From: Nostoc sphaeroides
Lineage (GTDB): Bacteria; Cyanobacteriota; Cyanobacteriia; Cyanobacteriales; Nostocaceae
Direction: 5' to 3'
NCBI RefSeq assembly: GCF_003443655.1
Contig: NZ_CP031941.1
Coordinates: forward strand, 243,501 to 307,500
DNA length: 64,000 nt
Part shown: one piece after another, positions 8,064 through 17,572 of the stretch
How positions within the stretch are numbered: position 1 is the first letter of the stretch
How the letters are laid out: the number at the start of each line of letters is the position of its first letter
The notes under the pieces: model-generated
Database searches by the model: none
What the model was told of the DNA's origin: nothing
The model's input: the letters and a program-made list of their open reading frames with translations, nothing else
Program-made: the position numbers and the translations under genes

Positions 8064-9356
8064 TTATTCAACTTTGGCGCGGAGTGCGGGAGAGCGAAAG
8101 AGAGTTGCAAATCCAGCTTGGCGCTCATTTAAAGGTTCTAGAGCATCGTTCCAAAGACTTTCATAATAAAAGAAAGTTACGCCTAAACCGCGTTCTTGAG
8201 CAGCCCGCACCTGAGACTTAATTTGCTGCATGGGAACTGGATTATTTCGTAACCCTGTCATAACGCCAATTCCAGTTGGAATTATTTTTTGCGCTTCTTG
8301 AATTTCTGCACGAGAAATATTAGCCACAAAACTTTGTAGATTCGGACGATAAATTTGCACAATTAACTCATCCACAATATTTTGCCGTATCCAACTCAGC
8401 CAATCTTGCAAGTGAAACTTATAAGCAAAATCATAGTAATTAGGAGAAACAGAGAAAATTGCCTGGGGTTTTCTCTGCTTCACAGCTTGGTTAAGTTGTA
8501 CCATGAACGCCGTAATTTTATCTGCCCGCCACTTTACCCATGCCGCATCTTGGGAATTAGTTGGGGGAGGATTCTTCGTTTCTTTGGTGTACAAAGCAAC
8601 TGTATATTTGTCGTAACCAAATTCGTGAGGCAAACTCATGTGATCGTCAAATTGAATACCATCGGCATCATATTGGGTAACAGTTTCTAGCACTAGATTA
8701 GTGATGAACTGTTGCACTTTTGGAAGGAACGGATTGAGCCACATAACTTCACCCGCCGCACTAATCGAAGTTTGGCTACCATCCCGCTTTTGTGTGAACC
8801 AATCAGGATAATTCATTGCCAATTCTGAGGTTGGGGGAGCCATAAAACCAAATTCAAACCAGGGAATTACTAGCAATCCTTGGCGATGGGCTTGGGTAAT
8901 CAGGTCTGCAAGAATATCATGTCCATCTAAACCTTTGTAGACAAAAGGTTGAATATTTGCACGTTGTGCGATCGCGCTAGGATACATCACATAGCCAGAA
9001 TTCCACACCACAGGATAGATGGTGTTGAAGTTCATCCGCCGTAATTGACTCACCGCATCCTGCACTTTGTCCCGATTTTTAAGGGTGTCAAAATCATTAG
9101 TGGTCATCCAAACCCCGCGAATTTCCTGACGGGGTATCTGTGCGATCGCGCCCAAGCGCCCACCTTCGGTGATCGCAGGAGTGAAACTGTCCACCAATAA
9201 TACAGTAAAAAAGGATATTAAAATGAGAATCGGAAAAAGAAACTTGAGTAGTCGCCGCCAACTTTGAACAATAAAAGGTGATTTCATAAATTTGAATGAT
9301 GCATTAACTACCCACACACGCCATTGCTCGTTTTTACGATTGAATCTACTAACCAT
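8064..9356 (-). CDS. GHL10-type glycoside hydrolase-like protein (former DUF187)
   Basis: A 430-residue protein. After a membrane anchor or uncleaved signal (about residues 34-53, FPILILISFFTVLLVDSF) it starts the GHL10 domain with RQEIRGVWMTTNDFDTL and continues through PVVWNSGYVMYPS, WFEFGFMAPP and DADGIQFDDHMSLP, where the acidic residues are plausible catalytic ones. The family is a TIM-barrel hydrolase group with poorly known substrates, probably extracellular or cell-wall glycans. A start at Met24 (MKSPFIVQ) is also possible. It has no obvious operon partner. Confidence 0.85.
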   Translation of the reverse strand: MVSRFNRKNEQWRVWVVNASFKFMKSPFIVQSWRRLLKFLFPILILISFFTVLLVDSFTPAITEGGRLGAIAQIPRQEIRGVWMTTNDFDTLKNRDKVQDAVSQLRRMNFNTIYPVVWNSGYVMYPSAIAQRANIQPFVYKGLDGHDILADLITQAHRQGLLVIPWFEFGFMAPPTSELAMNYPDWFTQKRDGSQTSISAAGEVMWLNPFLPKVQQFITNLVLETVTQYDADGIQFDDHMSLPHEFGYDKYTVALYTKETKNPPPTNSQDAAWVKWRADKITAFMVQLNQAVKQRKPQAIFSVSPNYYDFAYKFHLQDWLSWIRQNIVDELIVQIYRPNLQSFVANISRAEIQEAQKIIPTGIGVMTGLRNNPVPMQQIKSQVRAAQERGLGVTFFYYESLWNDALEPLNERQAGFATLFRSPALRAKVE

Positions 9357-9504
9357 ATAGTCTACAAGTATTTATGCTTAGTACATAATTGATGAGTTGG
9401 TAGTTGTTCGTTCCCTGCTTATGGAACTTTTGCACCAGAAAAACTAAAGCAGACAAATTAAGATAGTTGACGCAGCTAATAAGCATTTGTGCCCAATAGA
9501 TATT

Positions 9505-9625
9505 GGAATGGGGAATGGGGAATGGGGAATAGGGAATGCGGAATGGTTATTAATTCTTGTCCCTCACTCCCTCACTCCCTCATCTCCCTCATCTCCCCCT
9601 GCCCCCGATCTTCACACTCCCCCAC
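9505..9625. repeat. Low-complexity tandem tracts upstream of chlI
   Basis: About six GGGAATG-like 7-bp units (9505-9545) are followed by CCCTCACT/CCCTCATCT tracts to about 9600. These are typical Nostoc intergenic heptamer repeats. The rest of the gap (9357-9504) shows no feature I can name; the chlI promoter should lie between the repeats and 9684. Confidence 0.7.
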
Positions 9626-9683
9626 ACCCCACCTGTGTCACAATAGAGAACTGTAATAAGAAAAATATTGTTAAGGTAATTTA

Positions 9684-10808
9684 GTGAGTCCAACTGCTCA
9701 ATCCACGGCAAGTGCGCGTCGCGTGGTATTTCCTTTTACGGCAATTGTGGGCCAGGAAGAAATGAAACTGGCGCTCCTATTGAACGTGATTGACCCCAAA
9801 ATTGGTGGTGTAATGATTATGGGCGATCGCGGCACCGGGAAATCCACAACTATCCGGGCGCTGGCGGATCTGCTGCCAGAAATTTCTGTGGTTGCCAATG
9901 ATCCCTTCAGTAGCGATCCTAGCGACCCCGACTTGATGAGCGATGAAGTCCGCCAATTGTTAGAACAAGGGGCCGAAATTCCTGTAGCTCACAAAAAAGT
10001 CCAAATGGTAGACCTGCCGCTAGGAGCTACAGAAGACCGAGTTTGTGGCACAATCGACATTGAGAAAGCTTTATCGGAAGGTGTCAAAGCTTTTGAACCG
10101 GGACTGCTGGCAAAGGCTAACCGGGGCATTCTTTATGTGGATGAAGTCAACTTACTAGATGACCACCTCGTAGACGTGCTACTAGATTCCGCCGCGAGTG
10201 GATGGAACACTGTAGAACGAGAAGGTATTTCTATTCGTCACCCAGCGCGTTTTGTTCTTGTGGGTTCTGGAAACCCGGAAGAAGGCGAACTACGCCCGCA
10301 ATTGCTCGATCGCTTTGGGATGCACGCAGAAATTCACACTGTAAAGGAACCAGCCTTGCGGGTGCAAATCGTAGAACAACGGGCAGATTTTGACCAAAAT
10401 CCTCTAGTATTTCTCGAAAACTACAAACCCCAGCAAGAAGCACTACAACAGCAAATTGTCAATGCTCAACAGCTTTTGCCAGAAGTGAAGCTTGACTATG
10501 AACTGCGGGTAAAAATTTCTGAAGTCTGCTCAGAACTAGATGTAGATGGTTTGCGGGGTGACATTGTTAGTAACCGCGCCGCCAAAGCCTTAACAGCTTA
10601 TGAAGGACGTACAGAAGTTACAGTTGATGATATCCACCGGGTAATTACGCTATGCTTGCGTCACAGACTGCGGAAAGACCCCTTAGAATCGATTGATTCT
10701 GGCTACAAAGTCGCCAAAGTTTTTAGCCGCATCTTCGGTGTCGAACTACCAGAAAGTGATGTTGCACAAAAAAACGGCACAGGTCAAAAATTAGGGGCTA
10801 GGAGCTAA
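9684..10808 (+). CDS. chlI: Magnesium chelatase ATPase subunit I
   Basis: The AAA+ subunit that, with ChlD and ChlH, inserts Mg2+ into protoporphyrin IX, the first committed step of chlorophyll synthesis. At 374 residues it is of usual length. Walker A is GDRGTGKST, Walker B lies in [17 protein letters not shown], and the sensor/arginine-finger region [28 protein letters not shown] is intact. The start is GTG with AAGG about 10 bases upstream. The last residues (GQKLGARS) run into a GGGGCTAGGAGCT repeat. It is monocistronic here, with chlD and chlH not in the window. Confidence 0.96.
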   Translation: MSPTAQSTASARRVVFPFTAIVGQEEMKLALLLNVIDPKIGGVMIMGDRGTGKSTTIRALADLLPEISVVANDPFSSDPSDPDLMSDEVRQLLEQGAEIPVAHKKVQMVDLPLGATEDRVCGTIDIEKALSEGVKAFEPGLLAKANRGILYVDEVNLLDDHLVDVLLDSAASGWNTVEREGISIRHPARFVLVGSGNPEEGELRPQLLDRFGMHAEIHTVKEPALRVQIVEQRADFDQNPLVFLENYKPQQEALQQQIVNAQQLLPEVKLDYELRVKISEVCSELDVDGLRGDIVSNRAAKALTAYEGRTEVTVDDIHRVITLCLRHRLRKDPLESIDSGYKVAKVFSRIFGVELPESDVAQKNGTGQKLGARS

Positions 10809-10815
10809 TTAATTT

Positions 10816-10893
10816 TGGACTTCGACTTCGCTCAGTCGAACGATTTTAGATTTTGGACTTCGACTTCGCTCAGTCGAACGATTTTGGATTTTT
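10816..10893. repeat. Two tandem 41-bp units with internal palindrome
   Basis: TTTTGGACTTCGACTTCGC followed by TCAGTCGAACGATTT is repeated twice. Each unit holds the inverted pair TTCGACT/AGTCGAA. Related TTCGCTCGGTACAAG and GAGCGAAGTCGAGG repeats occur at about 11355 and 29298-29352. Confidence 0.75.
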
Positions 10894-10969
10894 CCTTCAA
10901 TCCAAAATCGAAAATTCAAAATCTAAAATTGGCAGAGTCTAACTCAACATTTAGTACTCAAAACTGATT

Positions 10970-11266
10970 ATGAGATTTTGGTCTTTTTGGTTTAACAGCT
11001 TTGTTCTATCTAGTCAATACAACCCGCCCAGATTTGTAGAATTATTGATGCTCTTATTAGCGATCGCTATGCTTGCAATAGCCAGTATTTTACCCGATAG
11101 ACCTTATTTAATTTTAGGCTTGAGCTTAGTAGTTGGGGCATCTATTTCTATCTTAGTGCGAGAAGCGATCGCGCCTTCACCCCAGACGCGAATTACCCAA
11201 CTCACAGCATCTCTATTGCTCGTCATCAGCCTCTATGGTTTTGCTGATTTAATGTACGCTCTTTAA
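10970..11266 (+). CDS. Small hypothetical membrane protein
   Basis: A 98-residue protein with three hydrophobic segments (about 23-40, 45-64 and 78-96) separated by short loops; the N-terminal 20 residues are aromatic-rich. I do not recognise the family. It follows chlI on the same strand after about 160 bases of repeats, so co-transcription is possible but unsupported. Codon use looks like that of its neighbours. Confidence 0.65.
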   Translation: MRFWSFWFNSFVLSSQYNPPRFVELLMLLLAIAMLAIASILPDRPYLILGLSLVVGASISILVREAIAPSPQTRITQLTASLLLVISLYGFADLMYAL

Positions 11267-11411
11267 TGGGGAGTGGGGAGTGGGGAATAGGGAATAGGGA
11301 ATAGCGAAGAAACTTAATCAACAATTTCCCATGCCCAATGCCCAATACTTCGGCTTACCTCGACTTCGCTCGGTACAAGTCGCTCAGTACAAGTGCCCCA
11401 TGCCCAATAAT

Positions 11412-12500
11412 TTACCAATTTTGCATTTCCACCAATTCCATACATAAATCATTAATTTGCTCTAAATCGGGTTTGTGAGGTAGGGTAGATTGTTCGTAAA
11501 CAATTTCCATTTCGGCTACCAAATCTTCTGCCTTTTTCATCACCTCCTCATAAGAATACTCACCTTTTAAAATAGCTTTTAAATCCTCAAAATCACCAGC
11601 TATTCTCCTATCTACAATCACTTCACCTCGCCGCAATATTTCTACTCCACTGCGTAACAATCTAATGCAGTGCATCCCATGTTTGAGGTCAAAACCCGAT
11701 TTTCTTTCCATTTCTGCCCTAGCCGGATTCCTATTTTCCTGCCAAGATAAGTAAGCCTTCCATTCTCTTAAAGCTATTTGATAACTTTGGCTTTTCTGAA
11801 GCAGGCGGATAAAATCTTTACGGCTATTGGTTAACTTTTGGGTATATTCCAAAGTTTCATCTGGTAAAGTGTATTGTTTCAACACACCTTTAAAATCAAT
11901 ATCTGCCGTCAGCAATTGGTATAATTGTTCCGCTTCTTCCAAAAACTCAATCCGTCCTCTGATTAAGTTATAAAGATATTCCAGAAAAGCATTTAGTTCA
12001 TCTTTGCTTAAGGGTGCTTCGTCTTCTATGCCGAAATCAGATGGTATTGGCTTTTTTTGCGGTGGCTTTAACAACCATTTCCGATGAGTTTCCATCTTTT
12101 TGATTTGGGCAAAGGCATAACCAGTGTAAGTATGTTTTACCTTCTTGCTCAAAAATAACTGCTTATGATTAATTAAATGCTGTCCGACTGCGTTTACAAA
12201 AGGATAGTTATTTAACCAGAGCAATTCTAAAACATTGGGATTTGCGCCCGCTAATAACTGGAGGATTTTTCTTAATTCATATATAACTGTGTCTTTGTTG
12301 CCATCAACGAATGGAAATATACCTGGTTCATCCCAACCAGCATCTTTTTGTTCTATGTGATCAAATCCCAAGTAATACCTTTTGGGTGCGATAAATACTC
12401 CCCGATAATCAAAGTCTGAATCAGGACGATTTAAACCATAGCCGTGGCTACCCGCCAAACCAATTAAAATAGTTCTTTGCTCAACTTCTATTCTTTTCAT
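11412..12500 (-). CDS. RlaP-like DNA polymerase beta-superfamily nucleotidyltransferase
   Basis: A 362-residue protein. The first 35 residues hold the nucleotidyltransferase signature: GLAGSHGYGLNRPDSDFDYRG gives the G-S and D-x-D metal-binding pattern. The remainder is helical, with KKVKHTYTGYAFAQIKKMETHRKW typical of the predicted nucleotidyltransferase group (PF10127, RlaP), which in other bacteria and phages accompanies RNA ligases in RNA repair. No ligase is nearby here, so its substrate is open. It stands alone between repeat-rich gaps. Confidence 0.75.
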   Translation of the reverse strand: MKRIEVEQRTILIGLAGSHGYGLNRPDSDFDYRGVFIAPKRYYLGFDHIEQKDAGWDEPGIFPFVDGNKDTVIYELRKILQLLAGANPNVLELLWLNNYPFVNAVGQHLINHKQLFLSKKVKHTYTGYAFAQIKKMETHRKWLLKPPQKKPIPSDFGIEDEAPLSKDELNAFLEYLYNLIRGRIEFLEEAEQLYQLLTADIDFKGVLKQYTLPDETLEYTQKLTNSRKDFIRLLQKSQSYQIALREWKAYLSWQENRNPARAEMERKSGFDLKHGMHCIRLLRSGVEILRRGEVIVDRRIAGDFEDLKAILKGEYSYEEVMKKAEDLVAEMEIVYEQSTLPHKPDLEQINDLCMELVEMQNW

Positions 12501-12663
12501 ATCATCTGATTAAAATATAGTCATCCTAACTCATGAGTTAAGCAGGTGGGAAGTGGGCAATGGGGATGCAGAGGAGCAGAATAATAATAACAATCCCATA
12601 CCCAATGACTAATACCATTTCACTTTAATAATGATACAAATACACTCTTTTGGGGCTTGTCTT

Positions 12664-12861
12664 TGCCCATTGGTGTCAACTCAGGTTAGCTGACTCGCCC
12701 GCCTCGAACTGAAGTTCTAGGCTAATAGCTAAAGTCTACTCAAGTAGACTAAAGATTTTTGGATATATATTTAGTCATCTTCAGATGACTTTCGCTAAAA
12801 GCCAAGGAACTTTAGTTCCTTGCGGGACATAGCTTTCACGTTAAGTTGACACCTATGGGCA
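12664..12861. mobile_element. Nested MITE-like element (GCCCATTGGTGTCAACT ends)
   Basis: TGCCCATTGGTGTCAACT at the left mirrors AGTTGACACCTATGGGCA at the right. Inside (about 12693-12835) is a second structured repeat with arms GAACT...AGTTC, AAGTCTACT/AGTAGACT and GGAACT/AGTTCC. The inner repeat recurs at 29675-29733 and 60639-60762. The gap also holds generic repeats; a promoter for the minus-strand nucleotidyltransferase must lie near 12500-12560. Confidence 0.6.
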
Positions 12862-13039
12862 TTGCGCCTTGCCCCTACGAGAAATCTATATGTATCAGGA
12901 TTTTTGTGAATTGGTATAATACCAAGAGTTGCTTAGTCTAAGAAAATGCCCCTAAAAGAGATGATGCAACGATATCCCCTTAAGGAGCAAAACTTGTCAA
13001 TTTAGTTGTTCCTATACTTTCGCTTTGCTAGAACAGGAA

Positions 13040-13273
13040 TTATCTAGGATAAATGTGCCGTCTATTTCCCCATCCTGGATTAACAATGGCGGCTAAATCT
13101 TCTTCAGACAATTTGCTGATTTCACTTTCCAGTTCTTCGACGCTGAAATCATAGCCACGCTCTTGAGCAATCTTGACGAAGGCTTCTGGATTAGCTGTTG
13201 CTTTGAGTCTTTGCTGTAGTGCTTGATCTTGTTTTACGGCTTGAAAAAGTCGGGTAGCATTTTGCTGTGTCAT
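13040..13273 (-). CDS. Nif11-like leader peptide (orphan RiPP-type precursor)
   Basis: A 77-residue protein with the Nif11 fold from about 6 to 60 (RLFQAVKQDQALQQRLKA, FVKIAQERGYDFSVEELE) and a short tail NPGWGNRRHIYPR. Nif11 domains serve as leader peptides for natural-product precursors; the tail here has no Cys and no double-Gly cleavage site, and no modifying enzyme or transporter lies next to it. It may be a solitary precursor worked on in trans, or a Nif11 protein with another role. An SD-like GGAG lies upstream of the ATG. Confidence 0.8.
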   Translation of the reverse strand: MTQQNATRLFQAVKQDQALQQRLKATANPEAFVKIAQERGYDFSVEELESEISKLSEEDLAAIVNPGWGNRRHIYPR

Positions 13274-13725
13274 GACAGTTTATCTCCTGTTTTAATATCA
13301 GGTTTCAATCTAGTAATTTGACTCCTGTGGAATCACTAAATTTTCTGAAGAACCTTACGATTTAAGAGTATAAGTTTAATTTTAAAACAAAGAAGAAAAA
13401 TGTGTAGATTCTGATAAGAAAATATAAGTTTGAGTCTAAATATTTCTGCTAATTTATAAAAGTCAGCCCTAAGATGGAAGCAGTATTTAACTAAATAACA
13501 TTGAGTTTGAATTATAAATGCATTTTAGATTCTTTGGGTGGGTGATTCAGCCATAACGATTTTTAGCAAATAAAAGCTTGACTTAGCACCTGTTCATAAA
13601 ATAATATATTAGATTGTCTGTCTAATTCCTGCTCGGATCAGGTAGACATATTACAAAAGCTGGCTGCATCGTCTCTACACGAGATAAAAACCAGCTACCT
13701 GTACGGCAACCTCAAGGACAATTCC
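13274..13725. other. Intergenic region with rplU leader
   Basis: AT-rich space between two divergent genes. From about 13600 to the rplU ATG there is a run of possible hairpins, e.g. AGCTGG (13660 area) with CCAGCT (about 13692), consistent with a structured 5' leader for the ribosomal operon. No ORF, repeat family or tRNA was found in the rest. Confidence 0.4.
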
Positions 13726-14133
13726 ATGACCTACGCGATTATTGAAACTGGCGGCAAACAAATACGAGTAGAGCCAGGCCGGTTTTATGATATTGAACTG
13801 CTTGCGATCGAACCAGATGAAAAAGTTACAATAGACTCCGTATTACTCGTGCAGCACGATGGTGAAGTCACCATTGGACAGCCACTAGTGACAGGTGCGA
13901 CTGTAGAAGGGACTGTAATGCGACATTACAGAGGTCGTAAAGTTCTGGTATACAAGATGAAGCCTAAAAAGAAAACCCGCAAAAAGCGGGGGCATCGTCA
14001 GGAAATTACCAGACTTATGATTGACTCCATCACCCTTAACGGCGAAGTATTTGCTTTTGAAGGAGAAACGGAGAAGGAAACCCCCGTTTTAGATGAGACT
14101 CCTGCCGAAGAAGTTGAAACTGCTGCTGAATAA
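13726..14133 (+). CDS. rplU: 50S ribosomal protein L21
   Basis: The 135-residue protein begins MTYAIIETGGKQIRVEPG and holds the RHYRGRKVLVYKMKPKKKTRKKRGHRQ block that binds 23S rRNA. A Glu-rich C-terminal extension (about 110-135) exceeds the bacterial core length, as in other cyanobacteria. It lies 27 bases upstream of rpmA, the usual L21-L27 operon. Confidence 0.98.
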   Translation: MTYAIIETGGKQIRVEPGRFYDIELLAIEPDEKVTIDSVLLVQHDGEVTIGQPLVTGATVEGTVMRHYRGRKVLVYKMKPKKKTRKKRGHRQEITRLMIDSITLNGEVFAFEGETEKETPVLDETPAEEVETAAE

Positions 14134-14160
14134 TAATAAGAAGATACACAAGAGGAAATC

Positions 14161-14457
14161 ATGGCTCATAAGAAAGGAACAGGTAGTACACGCAACGGTC
14201 GTGATTCTAATGCCCAACGTCTGGGTGTCAAGCGTTATGGTGGTCAAGTTGTACGTGCAGGAAACATTCTCGTGCGTCAGCGTGGTACCAAATTCCACCC
14301 TGGTAACAACGTCGGTATTGGTAGCGATGACACTCTGTTTGCCTTAATCGACGGTGTTGTAATGTTTGAGAGAAAGGGCAAAACCCGTAAAAAAGTTAGT
14401 GTTTATTTACCCATAACTGCTGCTGAACCAGCCCCTGCTGAGGCAGTAGCAAGTTAG
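14161..14457 (+). CDS. rpmA: 50S ribosomal protein L27
   Basis: A 98-residue protein starting [19 protein letters not shown], whose flexible N-terminus reaches toward the peptidyl-transferase centre, followed by the [15 protein letters not shown] core. It needs no N-terminal processing as in Firmicutes, since the sequence begins directly with the mature form. AGAGGAA precedes the ATG. An inverted repeat follows the stop. Confidence 0.98.
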   Translation: MAHKKGTGSTRNGRDSNAQRLGVKRYGGQVVRAGNILVRQRGTKFHPGNNVGIGSDDTLFALIDGVVMFERKGKTRKKVSVYLPITAAEPAPAEAVAS

Positions 14458-14463
14458 AGTGTT

Positions 14464-14489
14464 TAGGGTGGGTAACAATGCCCACCCTA
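14464..14489 (+). terminator. Hairpin after rpmA
   Basis: TAGGGTGGG and CCCACCCTA form a 9-bp stem with an 8-base loop six bases past the rpmA stop. The tail is not T-rich, so termination may be weak or the hairpin may protect the transcript end. Confidence 0.6.
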
Positions 14490-14557
14490 ATAGCTAGTTA
14501 GCGATCGCATGTCCCAGGCGTTGCTTAAAAGTCGCTTTGTTCCTCTGTTGCCCATAG

Positions 14558-14657
14558 ATTATAGCGGTTATCGATTGGATGAGAACACCAAAGTCCTTGC
14601 TGTCAAATCATTCCAGCATTTTTTTTGTATCTCACTGAACTGCACACCGCTATAGTA
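14558..14657. repeat. Element with TATAGCGGT ends
   Basis: GATTATAGCGGT at the left mirrors ACCGCTATAGTATC at the right, about 100 bp apart. A second pair of the same ends is at 43702-43813. The interiors differ. It has no coding capacity. Confidence 0.5.
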
Positions 14658-14776
14658 TCAGGAGCATCAAAGCGCAGATATTCTTCAACAACAAAATATT
14701 ACATTGCTCATTCCTTACTTGTCCTGAAGATAGGAAGCATCCGTCTAATTAAGTCTATGTTCCTGTAGAGGTACTT

Positions 14777-15493
14777 ATGAGTCTGATTCTTCCCAAACGC
14801 ACCCTATCCCGTCGGCGGTTACTGCAAGTATCTGGACTTTCAGGGGTAGGCTTTCTTTTAGGTGGCTGTGGGACAAATTTGTTCTCAGATAATCTGCGGC
14901 AAATATCTGAGCCACTAAATCAAAGTCTTGAAGCACTCCTGCTAAATCAAAAACCAGTACCAGAATTTCCTGTCAGTGCCATAGAACCAGACAAATTGCT
15001 GATTAATACCTTTGACTTCACGCCGCAAATTGATCCAGCACAGTTTCGCCTGAAGATTGATGGCGAGGTGAGTAACCCGATGCAATTGAGTATGGCAGAT
15101 ATTCAAAAACTTCCCTTAACTTCAATGGTAATTCGCCATGTGTGTGTTGAAGGCTGGGCTGCGATCGCTCAATGGGGAGGCGTGCGATTACGAGACTTAG
15201 TAGCGCTGGTACAGCCTAAGTCAAATGTCCGCTATGTCTACTTCAAATCTGCTGATGGCTACTATGAAAGCTGGGATATTGCCTCTGCTGTACATCCCCA
15301 AACTCTCATGGCTTATCAAAAGAATGGACAACCTTTATCAGTTGATAATGGTGCGCCTATGCGTCTAGCATCCCCAATTAAACTGGGCTACAAGCAAAGC
15401 AAGTGGGTGACTCAAATTACATTCGTCAGCAATTTGTTACCTCGTAAAGGCTATTGGGAGGATCAGGGCTATGAGTGGTTTGCAGGGTTATGA
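14777..15493 (+). CDS. Molybdopterin-dependent oxidoreductase (sulfite oxidase family), Tat lipoprotein
   Basis: A 238-residue protein. The N-terminus has a twin-arginine motif (SRRRLLQ) and a lipobox-like LLGGCG, so it should be exported folded with its cofactor and lipid-anchored outside the cytoplasmic membrane. The domain holds the sulfite-oxidase Moco fold with the probable Mo-ligating Cys in IRHVCVEGWAAIAQWGG, then GYYESWD and APMRLASPIKLGYKQSKW. It resembles YedY/MsrP-like single-domain enzymes; no YedZ haem partner gene is adjacent. The substrate is unknown. Confidence 0.85.
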   Translation: MSLILPKRTLSRRRLLQVSGLSGVGFLLGGCGTNLFSDNLRQISEPLNQSLEALLLNQKPVPEFPVSAIEPDKLLINTFDFTPQIDPAQFRLKIDGEVSNPMQLSMADIQKLPLTSMVIRHVCVEGWAAIAQWGGVRLRDLVALVQPKSNVRYVYFKSADGYYESWDIASAVHPQTLMAYQKNGQPLSVDNGAPMRLASPIKLGYKQSKWVTQITFVSNLLPRKGYWEDQGYEWFAGL

Positions 15494-16104
15494 GGGGAGC
15501 AGGCTATGAAGTCAGATCCAATGTTATCCTAATACGCTTGGCATAAGCCATAAAGCCCTCATGTAGAGACGCGATTTATCGCGTCTAAAAGACTGACACG
15601 TTAGAGAGACGCGATAAATCGCCGTCCTGAGAGAGAATGTACTCATCAATTATTCCTTGACAGACTACTAGGGAACTCCAAAAAATAAATTATTCCAGAT
15701 TCAAGTCGTTGACTGTTGACTGTTGACTGTTGACTGAAAACTCGTGAACCGTCAACGGTCAACAGTGAACAATAGCAATGGAATATTGTTTTACTTGGAA
15801 GTCCCCTATTTCCGACTTGTGTGTACACCGTAGGGGGAGCAGGGAAGGCAGGGGGAAATGAGGAAGAAAATTTTACCTTGTTCTCCTTATCCCCGTTGTC
15901 TCTTTGCAATGGGATGTTTTTATTTGGAAGTTCCTTACATCTCTACACTATAGAGGGATGGGGAATTATGGGAATTAGTTAAAAATCGTTTGGGAAGTGA
16001 CAAAAAATCAGACACCCAATATCTGAAACTCCTTATCTAGAATTGATTTTGCAAAAGCTCAAAGGACACGGGTTTTAGTCCACAAAGTACGGAAAAGTAA
16101 CAGC
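15494..16104. other. Repeat-filled intergenic region
   Basis: Contents in order: GAGACGCGATTTATCGCG palindromes at 15563-15586 and 15607-15625; a right end of the CTAG/TGGTCTGTC family (TTGACAGACTACTAG, ending 15671); repeat E copy 1 (15670-15808); a purine-rich AGGGGGAGCAGGGAAGGCAG tract; and a second right end of repeat E near 15915-15937. About 150 bases without repeats remain before the next gene and should hold its promoter. Confidence 0.7.
15670..15808. mobile_element. Repeat E, copy 1: large imperfect hairpin with heptamer core
   Basis: Left AGGGAACTCCAAAAAA mirrors right TTTACTTGGAAGTCCCCT. The core has four GTTGACT heptamers facing GTCAACGGTCAACAGT. Copy 2 at 28793-28925 is about 90% alike but has three heptamers. 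It has no ORF. Confidence 0.7.
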
Positions 16105-17298
16105 ATGACTACAGAGAACCTAACTACCTTGCCATCATCTCCAGCCCAGACCGAATTAGAATTCATAGATTCGCCCGGTTGTCAATCAACAAGTCTGCAC
16201 GATTCGGATGTACCGGAAGTGGACTTGTTTAGTCCACTGAAAATTCGAGATATCACCCTGCCCGATCGCATCGCAATGTCACCAATGTGTCAATATTCGG
16301 CAGAAAATGGATTCGCAAACGATTGGCACTTTGTCCATTTGGGGAGTCGGGCTACTGGAGGCACTCATCTGATTGTAGTGGAAGCTACAGCCGTGACAGC
16401 CCAAGGGCGAATCACCCCCGGCGATCTTGGTCTTTGGGACGACATGCACATCGAGCCACTAGCTCGTATTGTCCGCTTTCTTCGTGAGCAGGGAGCGATC
16501 GCAGGGATTCAATTAGCCCATGCTGGCCGGAAGGCGAGTTGCAATCTTCCCTGGCTGGGTGGTACACCGTTAACACCTGAAGAAGGCGGTTGGCCTGTAA
16601 TTGGGCCAAGCCCAATTCCGTTTCAAGAGGGCGGCCCCGTTCCCATAGCCCTTGATGATGCTGGGATTGGAGAGGTGATTGAAGCCTTTGTTGCCACAAC
16701 CCAGCGTGCCGTTCAAGCGGGCTTTCAGATTATCGAAATCCACGCGGCTCACGGATACCTACTGCATTCTTTTCTTTCGCCGCTAAGTAATCAACGAACA
16801 GATCGTTACGGAGGTTCGTTGGAAAACCGAATGCGTTTGTTACTGGAAGTGACAAGACGAATCCGAGAGATTCTGCCAACAGGGATGCCGCTTTTTGTGC
16901 GCCTCTCTGCTACCGATTGGGTGGAGGGAGGTTGGGATCTCAAGCAGTCAGTTATATTATCCCGTGAACTAAAGGAATTAGGCGTTGATTTAATCGATGT
17001 TTCCACAGGAGGCTTAGTCCCTCATGCCAGAATTCCCGTGCAGACAGGTTATCAAGTGCCTTTTGCTGCCAAAATCCGAGAAGAGGCTGGGATTAGGACT
17101 GGTGCTGTGGGGATGATCAAGGAGGCTGAGTATGCCAACCAAGTAATTACTCGTGGATGTGCGGATTTAGTTCTCATCGGTCGAGAAATGCTCCGCGATC
17201 CATATTGGTCAATTCATGCGCGTTCCCATTTGGATGAGGAACCTAACTGGGCTTTGCCTTACGGCTATGCTGTTAAACAACGGAGACAGGGGAAATAA
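16105..17298 (+). CDS. Old Yellow Enzyme family NADH:flavin oxidoreductase (YqjM-like)
   Basis: A 397-residue protein with an N-terminal extension of about 38 residues, then the FMN-binding TIM barrel: SPLKIRDITLPDRIAMSPMCQYS (the Cys is the YqjM-type redox-tuning residue), GIQLAHAGRKAS, the His pair in EIHAAHGYLL, and FVRLSATDW. The C-terminal GREMLRDPYW is typical. Such enzymes reduce activated C=C bonds with NAD(P)H; the natural substrate is unknown. No operon partner is seen, and the downstream gene is convergent. Confidence 0.9.
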   Translation: MTTENLTTLPSSPAQTELEFIDSPGCQSTSLHDSDVPEVDLFSPLKIRDITLPDRIAMSPMCQYSAENGFANDWHFVHLGSRATGGTHLIVVEATAVTAQGRITPGDLGLWDDMHIEPLARIVRFLREQGAIAGIQLAHAGRKASCNLPWLGGTPLTPEEGGWPVIGPSPIPFQEGGPVPIALDDAGIGEVIEAFVATTQRAVQAGFQIIEIHAAHGYLLHSFLSPLSNQRTDRYGGSLENRMRLLLEVTRRIREILPTGMPLFVRLSATDWVEGGWDLKQSVILSRELKELGVDLIDVSTGGLVPHARIPVQTGYQVPFAAKIREEAGIRTGAVGMIKEAEYANQVITRGCADLVLIGREMLRDPYWSIHARSHLDEEPNWALPYGYAVKQRRQGK

Positions 17299-17572
17299 AT
17301 CTAAACAGCAGGTGTTGCGATCGCAATGGTAAAGTTTGAGATTGCCACGGTGCGATCGCAATTAATTTGTCCGACAAATAGACCATTTGTAGAGACGCGA
17401 TTCATCGCGTCTTTACCCAAGGATATGTTGAAATCTATTAGACTGGGATTTCAATCCCAGGCGGGTAATGCAGTCGATGCAGATTACCTAAATTACCGAA
17501 ACTAACGCCAGAAAACTTAAGAACTTGGGGCTTAAGCCCCAAGTCTTGCCATGTCACCTTGAAAGAACTACC

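Noticed and set aside
15646..15909. 87-codon minus-strand frame
   Set aside because: It is made of repeat E and purine-rich tracts; composition follows the repeats.
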